From the NCBI GenBank assembly GCA_002345725.1, contig DDWP01000009.1, forward strand, positions 1 to 24,594: DNA of 24,594 nt. Reading direction: 5' to 3'. Shown here in pieces: positions 8,896 to 17,492 of the stretch; within the stretch, counting starts at the first letter, position 1; each line of letters starts with the position of its first letter. Made by a program: the position numbers and the translations under genes. Origin of the DNA: Candidatus Shapirobacteria bacterium UBA2283. GTDB lineage: Bacteria; Patescibacteriota; Microgenomatia; UBA12405. The notes beneath the pieces were generated by a model that saw only the letters and a program-made list of their open reading frames with translations, was not told where the DNA came from and did not search any database.

Positions 8896-10067
8896 TGTTT
8901 TATTATCTTGGAAAAATTGGTAAAGAAATTTTCTTTTGAAAAGTAACTACTTCTGGTTAAAGCATGATCAGACATGGTTTTAAGGGTGTTTGGAGAGGCT
9001 GAAAGTAGCTGGGTCTTGGAGATAAGCTCATCGATGTTGTTCCAAAGATAACCTTCTTGACCGTCAGTAATTATTTCAGGTAGACCACCTTTATTGACAA
9101 GAAGAGGGACAGCTCCCGAGGCCATAGCCTCAACTGGGGCCATGCCAAAGTGTTCGGTGTTTTCAGGGTGTAATGATTCATTAACTTCGTGCCCGGCGGC
9201 ATGCCAGTAAATCTTGGCACGACTATATAGTGACTTTAGTTCATCAAAATTTGGATTGATAAGAAAAACAACAGGTAAATTTTGGCTGATATTTTTAAGA
9301 TGAGAGAGATAGTGGTTCATGGCTGGGTCCTCTAAACTACCACCGGCTAGGTAGAGTTTCCAGTCGCTATTTGGATTTTGCTTGATAAATTTAATAAAGG
9401 CTTCGATGAGGATGTCTTGCCTCTTGGAGTTGAGTAAGTTGTCAAAACGGCCGACTGACAAAATAATATTTTCTTTATTTGGATCGGGGGAGAATTTCTC
9501 AACATCGACTGGCGGATAGAGTGTGTGACATTTTGGCCCAAAATGATTGGTGGCAAATTTGTAAGTAAAATCAGAGTTACAAATAACTTTTTTGACAAAG
9601 ATGGTTTTTATTAAGTTTAGAGTTTTTGTCTTGAGGTTGGTTTTTTGAATAAAAGGAACCTGGACATGGAGCAAATTATTTTTTGAAAATAGAAAAGGAA
9701 TACTCCAGTCGCTTAAATAAAAAATTAAGTCATATTGACGGGTGACTTTGATTCTATTAATGAGATCTTGCACTTTTGCGTGTGGTTTTTGGGGTTGTCT
9801 TTTGGAGACACGAGAAATACTTTCTGAATCCTGAGTGATATTAATGTTTTGTTTTTGGTCTTGAAATATATCTGGGACAAGGTTGACAGATGATAAATCT
9901 AGATTGAAACGTGTTTCGGCTTTTCTGAGTAAGTCTTGATCTCCAGACCAAAATAAATCTACTTGGTAGCCATTTTTTGAGAGTAATTCAGCTATGGTAA
10001 GGCAATATCTTTCACCTCCACCAAGAGTATCCAGATAAGGATCGTAGATAGCAGCTTTTAAATTCAT
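8892..10067 (-). CDS. GT4 family glycosyltransferase (ALG11-like)
   Basis: I chose the ATG at 10067 (391 residues) over an in-frame ATG at 10091: it forms an ATGA overlap with the upstream stop, and family members start at this point (MNLKAAIYDPY). GT-B features: GGGER (16-20) in the N-terminal acceptor domain, PPVDVEKF (185-192) in the linker, SVGRF (204-208) opening the C-terminal nucleotide-binding domain, and E305-HFGMAPV-E313. The last is the EX7E donor-sugar motif of retaining GT4 enzymes. GGGER and the HFGM/PVEAM layout resemble ALG11-type mannosyltransferases. A hydrophilic stretch at about 68-100 looks like a loop insertion. It is the only GT-B enzyme in the window and probably extends a lipid-linked glycan on the cytoplasmic side. 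Confidence 0.92.
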   Translation of the reverse strand: MNLKAAIYDPYLDTLGGGERYCLTIAELLSKNGYQVDLFWSGDQDLLRKAETRFNLDLSSVNLVPDIFQDQKQNINITQDSESISRVSKRQPQKPHAKVQDLINRIKVTRQYDLIFYLSDWSIPFLFSKNNLLHVQVPFIQKTNLKTKTLNLIKTIFVKKVICNSDFTYKFATNHFGPKCHTLYPPVDVEKFSPDPNKENIILSVGRFDNLLNSKRQDILIEAFIKFIKQNPNSDWKLYLAGGSLEDPAMNHYLSHLKNISQNLPVVFLINPNFDELKSLYSRAKIYWHAAGHEVNESLHPENTEHFGMAPVEAMASGAVPLLVNKGGLPEIITDGQEGYLWNNIDELISKTQLLSASPNTLKTMSDHALTRSSYFSKENFFTNFSKIIKQ

Positions 10068-10837
10068 GCCTTTTGTTGTTGTAACTCCCATAGTCTAGCG
10101 TAAATCATAAAGGTGTTGAATGTCTCAAAAATAACTGAGATCCAGCCAACAGTGCCGTCACGCCACATTTGTTGTTGGACAAACCTTTCCCAAAACTTGG
10201 TGAGCATCATACGAATAAACCTCCACCAGACAACGGGTGGGTGTCCTGATTCATGAAGTAATCTGGCTTCTATGTCGGTCCATTTGATACTTTTTTGTAG
10301 CATAGAAGTTAAGTCTTTATGAGTGTAGTGAAGGAGATCGTTTTTAAGAGCTGAGCTGGGGCCGATTATCTTTGGCTGTTCGTGGACAGTGCCTGAATAT
10401 GAAATGAGAGATTTGGTCTGATAAAGCCTTTTGACGTAATCAGGGTAAGTACCTCCATGCTTTACTCGATGACCGAGGAAATGGTTGGCACGAGGAAGGT
10501 CAAAATTGGTGTATTTTCCGGGTGAGTTGATAGTTGCAATAATCTCTTCCTTTAATTCTAAATTAACTCTTTCATCACAATCAAGGTGAAGTTGCCATGG
10601 TTGAGTAGCTGCTTTGGCTCCAGTGTTGTGCCAGAGCGAAAAATCAATTTCTTTGGATCGGGCATTTATAAGGATAATATCGGGCCTGGTTTTCTTGGCT
10701 AAGCTGATAGTTTTGTCTGTAGTGGCTTGATTTTGAACTAGGATTATTTCTTTGGCAAAATTAACACTTTTTAAACAATCAACAATACTATCTTCTTCGT
10801 TTCCAGCAACAATAATTACAGACAGATCTGTTTTCAT
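10064..10837 (-). CDS. GT2 family glycosyltransferase (WaaE/KdtX-like), variant nucleotide-binding motif
   Basis: 257 residues from ATG 10837, chosen over an in-frame TTG at 10843. It makes an ATGA junction with the upstream gene and has a good Shine-Dalgarno sequence (AGGGGAG) 6 nt upstream. The protein shows LSVIIVAGNEEDSI at the N-terminus, DCD (86-88) as the DXD site, and a WaaE-like second half with YPDYVKRLYQ, VHEQP and a C-terminal FMIYARLWE amphipathic or membrane segment. The motif normally written VDSGSTDxT in this branch reads VQNQATTDKT here, so the first Asp that contacts the nucleotide is replaced by Gln. The rest of the motif and the DXD are intact. It pairs in type with the gene at 11759-12694, which keeps the Asp. 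Confidence 0.88.
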   Translation of the reverse strand: MKTDLSVIIVAGNEEDSIVDCLKSVNFAKEIILVQNQATTDKTISLAKKTRPDIILINARSKEIDFSLWHNTGAKAATQPWQLHLDCDERVNLELKEEIIATINSPGKYTNFDLPRANHFLGHRVKHGGTYPDYVKRLYQTKSLISYSGTVHEQPKIIGPSSALKNDLLHYTHKDLTSMLQKSIKWTDIEARLLHESGHPPVVWWRFIRMMLTKFWERFVQQQMWRDGTVGWISVIFETFNTFMIYARLWELQQQKA

Positions 10838-11757
10838 TGCCAACTCCCCTTTTGTCTTTTACCTAGGTAAAAATCAATAACACCACGTTTTTGCCATGGT
10901 GTCCCGCGAACAAGCAGTCTAATTGATTCTCGAAAAAGGGCAAAATTAGTACGAAATGAAGCATATTTTGAGGCAAAGATAAGACGGTTTCTGGTGAGAA
11001 AGTAGTCATGAAAAGCTCCTCCACCAGCTTGAGATGAGCCGGAGTTGACATGCCAAATTACAGATCTCGGCTGATAGGCAATCTTAAAACCATGACGATA
11101 AATTTTCTGACAAAAGTCACTATCTTCACAGTACATAAAATAATCCTCAGGCATAATGCCGGTCTTTTTGAGAATACTTGATTTTATGAGGACACAGCAA
11201 TTGGTGATGAACTCTAAATCTAATCGTGGTGTATCGTATTGACCAATATCCACTTCGTCAAGACCAATGTTGTTGGCATAGACATTGTTCCAGTCAACAT
11301 CTCCACCAGCGGACCAAATAACTTTACCAATATCTGATTTTTTATAGCGATCTTTGTGGAATTCAAAACCTGGGGCAAAATATATCTTGGGTCCAACTAC
11401 GCCTAACTTTGGGTCTTTATCGAATGTCTTAACAAGTTCAGTAAGAAAATTTGGATCGACAACAACATCGCTATTGATAAGAAGAGTGTATTCAAATTTG
11501 TGTTTGAGGGCTAATTTGATACCAGCATTGTTGCCAGCAGAGAAACCAACATTGTCAGGTAAAAAGATTAAGCTGACGTCTTTATCTTTTTGATATCTTT
11601 GGGTAAATATATCGCAGGAATTGTCTTTTGATCCGTTGTCGACGAGATAGATATGGTAATCAAAGCGGTTATGTTTTATTTTCTTTAATGAATCCAAAGT
11701 GTCGATAGTGAGCTGGGGTTGCTGCCAATTAAGAACAATAATGGCGATCTTTGTCAT
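10834..11757 (-). CDS. GT2 family glycosyltransferase (rhamnosyltransferase-like)
   Basis: 307 residues. Motifs: IAIIVLNWQQ (4-13), D40 in LVDNGSKDNS, NVGFSAGNN (69-77), INSD (94-97) as the DXD equivalent, and MYCEDSDFCQK (198-208) with the catalytic ED pair. The C-terminal part includes RGTPWQKRG, a basic membrane-proximal tail. NVGFSAGNN plus the ED motif place it with dTDP-rhamnosyltransferase-type GT2 proteins; the sugar is not certain. One base separates its ATG from the upstream TAA, and the next gene overlaps as ATGA. It is similar to the GT2 at 7211-8020, which suggests duplication inside the cluster. Confidence 0.92.
   Translation of the reverse strand: MTKIAIIVLNWQQPQLTIDTLDSLKKIKHNRFDYHIYLVDNGSKDNSCDIFTQRYQKDKDVSLIFLPDNVGFSAGNNAGIKLALKHKFEYTLLINSDVVVDPNFLTELVKTFDKDPKLGVVGPKIYFAPGFEFHKDRYKKSDIGKVIWSAGGDVDWNNVYANNIGLDEVDIGQYDTPRLDLEFITNCCVLIKSSILKKTGIMPEDYFMYCEDSDFCQKIYRHGFKIAYQPRSVIWHVNSGSSQAGGGAFHDYFLTRNRLIFASKYASFRTNFALFRESIRLLVRGTPWQKRGVIDFYLGKRQKGSWQ
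10844..10850 (-). promoter_or_regulatory. Shine-Dalgarno AGGGGAG for the GT2 gene at 10064-10837
   Basis: AGGGGAG lies 6 nt before ATG 10837. It is one of only two clear ribosome binding sites I see in the operon, and it decides the start in favour of 10837. Confidence 0.7.
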
Positions 11758-11758
11758 G

Positions 11759-12694
11759 TTAGAAGTTTTTGGTTAATCTGGTAAGGAAATGACTAATTCT
11801 CATTAATAAGTTCTTAAAGACGTTCTTAGAGTATTCTTCTCTAAAGAATTTGTTGAACCAATGTCCATACTCAAAAACTGCTTCTTGGCTGGCCGAAACA
11901 AAAGACTCTTTGAGGAGAGGTTTGTCAATTGAGCCTTGTTTTTCCCAGAGCCTAATATAAATGAGGCAAATGGCAAATGATTGAAGTAATCCAAAAATTA
12001 GCCCGTGAATCCCGTCTTTGTAGCCTTCGTCAAAAAAGAAACGGCTGTTAAATTCCTGGACTGGTTTGAGGAGGAAGTCGGATGTCTTAACTTTGTATCC
12101 GGATTGTTTGAGCTCATCTGCCTGGATATTGGTGTAGCGTAAGGCACGAGTGATAAATTGAGTGACTGATGGATAGGCGTTGTGTTGGATGGCTAGCTTG
12201 ACCGAATCAAGAAGGGTGAGGCCATTGCCTTTGGTGGAAGGTTGGCTGTGAATTTCTTTTTTCCAGGTAACAGAGTTCTTCTTAAAGAAACGAATAAGGT
12301 AATCTGGCCAAGTGCGAGAATGTCGGAGCCATTTGCCAAAAATAATATTCTTGCGGGGTATTTTTACCCAGTCAATATCGCTTCTCTTGATGATGGAGAG
12401 GAGTTCTTTTTTGAGATGTTTACCAAGATATTCATCTGGGTCTAATAATAATATCCACTTGCCGGTGGCTTTAGAGATAGCAAAATTACGAGCTGGTTCA
12501 ACGAACTTCATCCATCTATAGGGGTAAACTTGAGCGCCAAACTCTTTGGCTACGGCAACACTATTGTCGGTAGAGTGCATGTCAACTACGATAATTTCGT
12601 TGGCGAAATGTTTAATGGATTTAAGGCATTTACGAAGATGGTCGGCTTCGTTGCGGACATTAATAACGGCAGATATTAAAGGTTTATTTTTCAT
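11759..12694 (-). CDS. GT2 family glycosyltransferase (WaaE/KdtX-like)
   Basis: 311 residues. ISAVINVRNEADHL opens the GT-A fold. D38 lies in VVDMHSTDNS, E66 and R69 in EPARNFA, and DPDE (85-88) is the DXD site. WPDYLIRFF (129-137) and EIHSQP (147-152) match the WaaE/KdtX branch (lipopolysaccharide core glucosyltransferase relatives). The segment around GLIFGLLQSFAICLIYIRLWE (about 231-251) is an amphipathic or membrane-associated helix also found in the GT2 at 10064-10837. A C-terminal extension of about 60 residues, aromatic and basic, is unassigned. The gap to the upstream gene is 18 nt, the largest in the operon, with no ribosome binding site. Probably adds a sugar to a lipid-linked acceptor at the inner face of the membrane. 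Confidence 0.9.
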   Translation of the reverse strand: MKNKPLISAVINVRNEADHLRKCLKSIKHFANEIIVVDMHSTDNSVAVAKEFGAQVYPYRWMKFVEPARNFAISKATGKWILLLDPDEYLGKHLKKELLSIIKRSDIDWVKIPRKNIIFGKWLRHSRTWPDYLIRFFKKNSVTWKKEIHSQPSTKGNGLTLLDSVKLAIQHNAYPSVTQFITRALRYTNIQADELKQSGYKVKTSDFLLKPVQEFNSRFFFDEGYKDGIHGLIFGLLQSFAICLIYIRLWEKQGSIDKPLLKESFVSASQEAVFEYGHWFNKFFREEYSKNVFKNLLMRISHFLTRLTKNF

Positions 12695-12712
12695 AAATGT
12701 AGATATAGTTTA

Positions 12713-14380
12713 TCACTTTTGAACTTGATAGATGATGCTGTCACCGGATTGAAAAATAGTAGTGAGGAATAATTTTTTGGTATCGAGGGGAAATCTGTCT
12801 GTTTGAACGCCAGTAAGATAAATATAGTCAATGTTGTTGTTTAGAAGAAAGCCGCGGTCACGATGGATATCTTTTTGAGAAAAGAAATCTAGGGAAAGTT
12901 GTCGCCTAGTTTGGAAATCGTAGCCAGAGTTGTTAAGATTCATCTCGTCTTCCATGTAGACAGTTTGATGTGAATAGGCGGAAACGTAGGAAGTGGTCTC
13001 GTAGGCATAGAGTGGTACTGGGGCAGTTAAACTATCTTTGATGTATTTGTCGTAAGGAACGGTAAGGACGATACCTTTTTTTTGAGAACGGAGAAAATCT
13101 AGTGCTTGGATTTCTGGGGTAGGTAAAAATGCTGGAGGAGCACCGCCTAGATAATTTGGCATAGCACCAAAAAAACCAAGGGTATAAAAAATGAAGATAA
13201 CGACGGTAACTATCTTGCCCCAGTTGTGTTTAATAACTGAATTGATAAAGAGGGTGAGGTAAATATTGCTAATAAAAAGAGCGTAATAAATGAATTGGAT
13301 AGTATTCCAACTAGTCCCCTGTTGAATAAATAGAGTGGGGATGAGGGTGAGAAAGATAATATTTAGAAGAAGAGAAACGTTAAATAATCTGGGTAAGCTG
13401 TTGAGGCGGATAAAACCTAGAAGTCTAAAGCCGTAGTTTCCGACTATAAAAATAATAAAGGAGAAGATGTAGACCAAAGGTAGGCGGATGTCGAAAGCAC
13501 TGGAACTTTCTAGTGTTTGCCTAAGACTGGAAACTTTAGGTAAAAAGAGCTTGTCAGGAGAGTCGATCATAGAATTGATAAACCAAAATGGTTTGAAAAC
13601 GAATAGATTCTGTGATTCGGGGTTGTAGATCCTAAATAAACTAATAGCCACAACTAGGGATAGGACAAAAGTAAGTAAGTGGGAATACTGTTTTTTAAAA
13701 AAGACTTGTCGGAGAGTGTACATAAAGTAGACACTGAAACCAACGACAGCTGAATAGGCCTTGGTAATGGGTAAGGTGATCAAAAGTAAAAAGAAGATGG
13801 CATAGTGACTACTTTTTTTGTATATAAGAATAAGGAGTGTGGTAAGTAAGATAAGGGAAAGTGTGTACGGTGGATTAATTTGATTGGATGGTGATTGCAT
13901 AGCCCAGAATAGACTTTCACCTTGGAAATTACCGTAACGGATCAAAGATACAATCGGGCCAAGAGAAGTAGCTAGACTGTTGAGAAGAAGAAGGATAATG
14001 CCGCCAGCATGCTTGCCGGTAACCAGTTTACCTAGGATATAGCTTAAAACAAGCAGAGTTATGGAAAAGAGTATTGGTGATAATTGGAATAACCATAGTT
14101 CGGAAGATATAGAAGTTGCTTTAGAAACAAAGGCGATAAAAATGTTAAAAAATGGGTGGTAATTGATAAGTTTTTCTCCTGCAAATATGGGCATATCAAT
14201 ACTAAGGGGGTTGTTAATGGCGTTGATAAGACTAAGGTGCCAGACGGAGTCGTGACCGCTGGGGCCCCAATAGCCAATTCCGTATTCATAAGTTAAACCA
14301 CTACGGATAACCGGAGTGATTTGCACTAATACTCCTAAGATAAGAAAAAAGGCAAAAGTTATTTTTTGATAAGTAGACAT
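12713..14380 (-). CDS. Polytopic membrane protein, GT-C-like, function unassigned
   Basis: 555 residues from ATG 14380; an in-frame GTG at 14401 is possible but would lengthen an already 22-nt overlap with the upstream flippase gene. The protein has about ten or more membrane helices up to residue 395, then a soluble extracytoplasmic C-terminal domain (about 400-555). The first loop holds GHDSVWHLSL (D44, H48), placed where GT-C enzymes carry a catalytic acidic residue. A second loop has NYHPFF and SPSNQINPPY. I do not recognise a named family. The layout suggests a GT-C transferase, an O-antigen polymerase-like protein or a glycan ligase. Sitting next to the flippase favours a role on the exported lipid-linked glycan, but this is inference. 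Confidence 0.72.
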   Translation of the reverse strand: MSTYQKITFAFFLILGVLVQITPVIRSGLTYEYGIGYWGPSGHDSVWHLSLINAINNPLSIDMPIFAGEKLINYHPFFNIFIAFVSKATSISSELWLFQLSPILFSITLLVLSYILGKLVTGKHAGGIILLLLNSLATSLGPIVSLIRYGNFQGESLFWAMQSPSNQINPPYTLSLILLTTLLILIYKKSSHYAIFFLLLITLPITKAYSAVVGFSVYFMYTLRQVFFKKQYSHLLTFVLSLVVAISLFRIYNPESQNLFVFKPFWFINSMIDSPDKLFLPKVSSLRQTLESSSAFDIRLPLVYIFSFIIFIVGNYGFRLLGFIRLNSLPRLFNVSLLLNIIFLTLIPTLFIQQGTSWNTIQFIYYALFISNIYLTLFINSVIKHNWGKIVTVVIFIFYTLGFFGAMPNYLGGAPPAFLPTPEIQALDFLRSQKKGIVLTVPYDKYIKDSLTAPVPLYAYETTSYVSAYSHQTVYMEDEMNLNNSGYDFQTRRQLSLDFFSQKDIHRDRGFLLNNNIDYIYLTGVQTDRFPLDTKKLFLTTIFQSGDSIIYQVQK

Positions 14381-15813
14381 TTTATTTGTTCTAGAAACCA
14401 CGAGATTTCTTTTCTGGAAAATAAGTAGCTGTAGGTTAAATAAAAGGTGGTACCGGTGATTATTTTTAAAATGATGTTAAGTAGAGGTGACAGGTGGAGA
14501 AAATTAATGGAGGTAAGGATGATGACCATAAACAAAGAGGAAATTAATGGTTGGCTGATTGTTTTGAGAGTTTGGATTGAGAGTAGCTTGTCGGCGATAT
14601 ACCAAACAATAAATGAACTAGAACCAACTATGGCGGCAGCGATGGATGTGCCAATATAGCCATATTTAAAACTTAAGATTGGATAAAATATCCAAGTGAG
14701 TACTGTCCACATGATCATCAATTTGGTGGTAATGGTAATTTTGCCAATGGCGTTGAAAGCGTTGGTTAGGGGTGTGGTGACGGCGGCTATGGCAAAAGAA
14801 AAAGCAAAAAAATAAAGAGGAATAATGGCAGGTGACCATTTAGTATATCTAGGAATGACATTGATAATATCAGGGGCAATCATAGCTATTCCAGCAAGGG
14901 AAGGAAAAATAAAAAGGGAAATGTAGTAGAGACTTTTCTCAACAGAGCGTTTTAAGAGTTCTTTCTCGTCTTGAATTCTAGAAAAGGTAGGGAAAGTGAC
15001 TCGCATAATAGCATCCATAAAGCTAAGAGGGATACGGGGACCTTTTTGGGCCCATGATAGTATGCCAAAAGATTCTCTGCCGATTATTCCGGCAACTAGC
15101 AAACTCGATAGACGATCCTTTGTCATGGCAATAAGTGAGTTTAGTTGAAAGGGTATGCCGTATTTGAATAGACCTCTAGTGGCTTCTATAGAAAATCCTA
15201 TACCTATAGGCCATGGGCTAAATCTGTAGATTAAAATAAGACCGAGTGTGCTGCGAATAACAGTGGCAAAAGCATAGGAATAAACACCATAGCCCATTAA
15301 AGCAAAAAGAACAGCAAAAAAATAAAAGCTAGTATTTTCGATAATATCGATGGTTGAGAGTAATTTGAAGTCAAGTTTTCTTTCTAGCTGGACTGAAGGG
15401 ATGGTTTTAAGGGAGGCAACAAAAAAGGCGTAGCAAAGAGAGATTAGAATAGACATTTCAGCTAATCCATAACCTTTGGATTGGCTGATGTTGGGATAAA
15501 TGAGAGCAACAGCAGCTAGGGCAATAAGCACGAGGACTTGCTGGATTAGAAAAGTAGTTCTCAACTCAGGGATAGTGATGGGTTGCTTTTTTTGAATTAA
15601 AGCAGAAGCTAGTCCGACATCTGAAAAATAGCCGAGTATGGCAACTGATTCGGCAACGATAGCAAATAAGCCAACTTCACCAGCCCCAAGAAGAATAGTT
15701 AGAAGGAAAAAACCAATAGTGGATATGGCTTGAATACCAATGTTGCGAAGTGATAAAAAAACAACACTAACGGTAGTCTTGTGCTTGATGGAAGCTATTT
15801 CAACTTCTTCCAT
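14359..15813 (-). CDS. Wzx-like oligosaccharide flippase (MOP/PST family)
   Basis: 484 residues with about 12-14 membrane helices and the organisation of polysaccharide transporters of the MOP exporter superfamily. The N-terminus contains LSLRNIGIQAISTIGFFLLTI, then EVGLFAIVAES and FSDVGLASALIQKK, which is the typical first cytoplasmic loop region. The middle has GIPFQLNSL and ESFGILSWAQ, as in Wzx/RfbX-like proteins. Its expected role is flipping undecaprenyl-linked oligosaccharide to the outer face of the membrane. This supports assembly of a lipid-linked glycan from the GT2/GT4 products and its use by the GT-C proteins. It starts 19 nt inside the preceding gene and ends 22 nt inside the next. 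It is the only transporter in the cluster. Confidence 0.9.
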   Translation of the reverse strand: MEEVEIASIKHKTTVSVVFLSLRNIGIQAISTIGFFLLTILLGAGEVGLFAIVAESVAILGYFSDVGLASALIQKKQPITIPELRTTFLIQQVLVLIALAAVALIYPNISQSKGYGLAEMSILISLCYAFFVASLKTIPSVQLERKLDFKLLSTIDIIENTSFYFFAVLFALMGYGVYSYAFATVIRSTLGLILIYRFSPWPIGIGFSIEATRGLFKYGIPFQLNSLIAMTKDRLSSLLVAGIIGRESFGILSWAQKGPRIPLSFMDAIMRVTFPTFSRIQDEKELLKRSVEKSLYYISLFIFPSLAGIAMIAPDIINVIPRYTKWSPAIIPLYFFAFSFAIAAVTTPLTNAFNAIGKITITTKLMIMWTVLTWIFYPILSFKYGYIGTSIAAAIVGSSSFIVWYIADKLLSIQTLKTISQPLISSLFMVIILTSINFLHLSPLLNIILKIITGTTFYLTYSYLFSRKEISWFLEQIKCLLIKK

Positions 15814-17489
15814 ATTTTTGGAAATATAAACAAAACACCGATTAAGAATATGGCGCTAAGAGAAATACTGTTGGCGACGTATCTAATTGGTGTATCGTGA
15901 AGTTTGACATATATTTGATGGTTGCCAGCGTCGAGGCCTAGAGATATCCGCCCAAGCTCTGGCTCAACTTGGAATTCTATTGGCTGTCCATTGTTGTTGA
16001 CTTGAAAGTTGGGGAAATAGAGTTGAGACAGATAGATGGTAGCTGGTTTACTGAGTGATAAATTGAAGAATTGCCAATCAGTCCCCTTTTTCTGTCCAGA
16101 TAACTCATATTGAGTATCAGCGGGAATAATTTCATCAAGATATGGCTTGGCTTCTCTAAGGGCGGCGATACGGGCAGTTTTGGGTAAATAGTCGTAGATT
16201 CCGCTGGTAATTTGGTTTCTCCAGGCAAGTCCTGATAGTTTTTGTTCGTCGGTAATGGGTCCGGAGGTAACTGGAGTGAAGTATGAGAGATTGAGAATTA
16301 GTAGTGGCAAGATAATTAATAAAGAAAGTAATTTTTTCTTACCAAACATAAGTGACAAGAATCCGGCTGAAAGTGAAAACAAAAATACAGTAAGATTGAG
16401 AAAACGCCAAGGAAATTGGATTTTTTGAATAGTGGTAAATAGTAACCAGATAAAGGTTGATCTCTCGTGTGACATGAAGGCGGAAAAAAGGCCTAGGAGA
16501 GAAATGAGGATGGCGACAAGGTCGGTACTACCAAGACGTCGAGTTTTTAAGAACTTAATGGCAATATAAAGACAAGCTACTAAAGGAATAATCCAGTGAA
16601 GATGGCCAATGGCAAATGACATTTTATCTTCGGTGCCCCAGACTGATGGGCCATCACCCCAATATCTGCTTAAAAATAATTGGGGTAAAGAAGCGAAGTG
16701 CACGGAAAAATGGTAGTAATTGGTAAACATTGATTCGATTTGAACCAATTTTGACTCAAAGATTACGGGCAAGGTAAAAAAGGCTGAAAGGCCAAAGGCC
16801 AAAAGACCAGATATGGCGAGTTTAATGGTGGTGGAAATGGCTTTTTGAATGTCTTTTTTATAGTTGACTATAAGCCAGAAGAAAGACCAGACTAACAATA
16901 CAGGAGTAAAGATGAGAGTCATGGGGTTGTGTGATAGAGCTAGTCCACAAAAAGATAGGGAGAGTAGAACGGCATGTTTTAATTTTCCTGTCTCGATAAG
17001 TTTTTTAGAAAAGTAAAGTATAAAAGGGAAAAAGACGGCCGCCCAAGCTTCGTTCATGGCACCCCGGACGTAGATGTTAACGGCATGATATGGAGCATAG
17101 GTGTAAAACAAAGAAGAAATAATCCCGCCTATTGGGCCAAAAAGTGAGGCGGCTAGAAGATACATACCCAAAGCAGAAAAAATAATTTGGCTAGCAGCAG
17201 TTAGCTTGACGGCACTGACGAAAGAAAAATCTAGAAGACGAAATGTTTGACCGACAAGGTAGGGCATGGGTGGATAAAAATTGAATAAGGGGTATCCGTA
17301 GCTATAACCCAAATCAGGTACCCATCGACAGGGTATTTGACCGTCTTGTAGGCATTTTTCCATCTCTAATTGACGAATTATTTGCATGTCGTCGTGCATA
17401 TTCCAATAAATCCCAGGTTTGAGAAGGAAGAAAAAAGCAGGGAGGGTGAGTAAAAAAAGAAATATAAATGGCAGTAGTTTTGTTTTCAT
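15795..17489 (-). CDS. PTPS-related-type polytopic membrane protein, probable GT-C-like enzyme
   Basis: 564 residues with about 11-12 membrane helices and a beta-rich soluble C-terminal part (about 400-535), closed by one more helix near 540-560. The first loop carries YWNMHDDMQIIRQ (H32, D33, D34). CRWVPDLGYSYGYPLFNFYP (54-73) follows, then YVRGAMNEAWAA. This RW/GYPLFNFYPP and RGAxxEAWA pattern is that of the integral membrane family called '6-pyruvoyl-tetrahydropterin synthase-related', a misleading name. Its members sit in glycan clusters and look like GT-C or YfhO-type proteins. No pterin role is implied. It lies 3 nt downstream of a GT39-like gene and overlaps the flippase start by 19 nt. 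A glycan transferase or polymerase role is likely; substrate unknown. Confidence 0.75.
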   Translation of the reverse strand: MKTKLLPFIFLFLLTLPAFFFLLKPGIYWNMHDDMQIIRQLEMEKCLQDGQIPCRWVPDLGYSYGYPLFNFYPPMPYLVGQTFRLLDFSFVSAVKLTAASQIIFSALGMYLLAASLFGPIGGIISSLFYTYAPYHAVNIYVRGAMNEAWAAVFFPFILYFSKKLIETGKLKHAVLLSLSFCGLALSHNPMTLIFTPVLLVWSFFWLIVNYKKDIQKAISTTIKLAISGLLAFGLSAFFTLPVIFESKLVQIESMFTNYYHFSVHFASLPQLFLSRYWGDGPSVWGTEDKMSFAIGHLHWIIPLVACLYIAIKFLKTRRLGSTDLVAILISLLGLFSAFMSHERSTFIWLLFTTIQKIQFPWRFLNLTVFLFSLSAGFLSLMFGKKKLLSLLIILPLLILNLSYFTPVTSGPITDEQKLSGLAWRNQITSGIYDYLPKTARIAALREAKPYLDEIIPADTQYELSGQKKGTDWQFFNLSLSKPATIYLSQLYFPNFQVNNNGQPIEFQVEPELGRISLGLDAGNHQIYVKLHDTPIRYVANSISLSAIFLIGVLFIFPKIWKKLK

Positions 17490-17492
17490 TAT

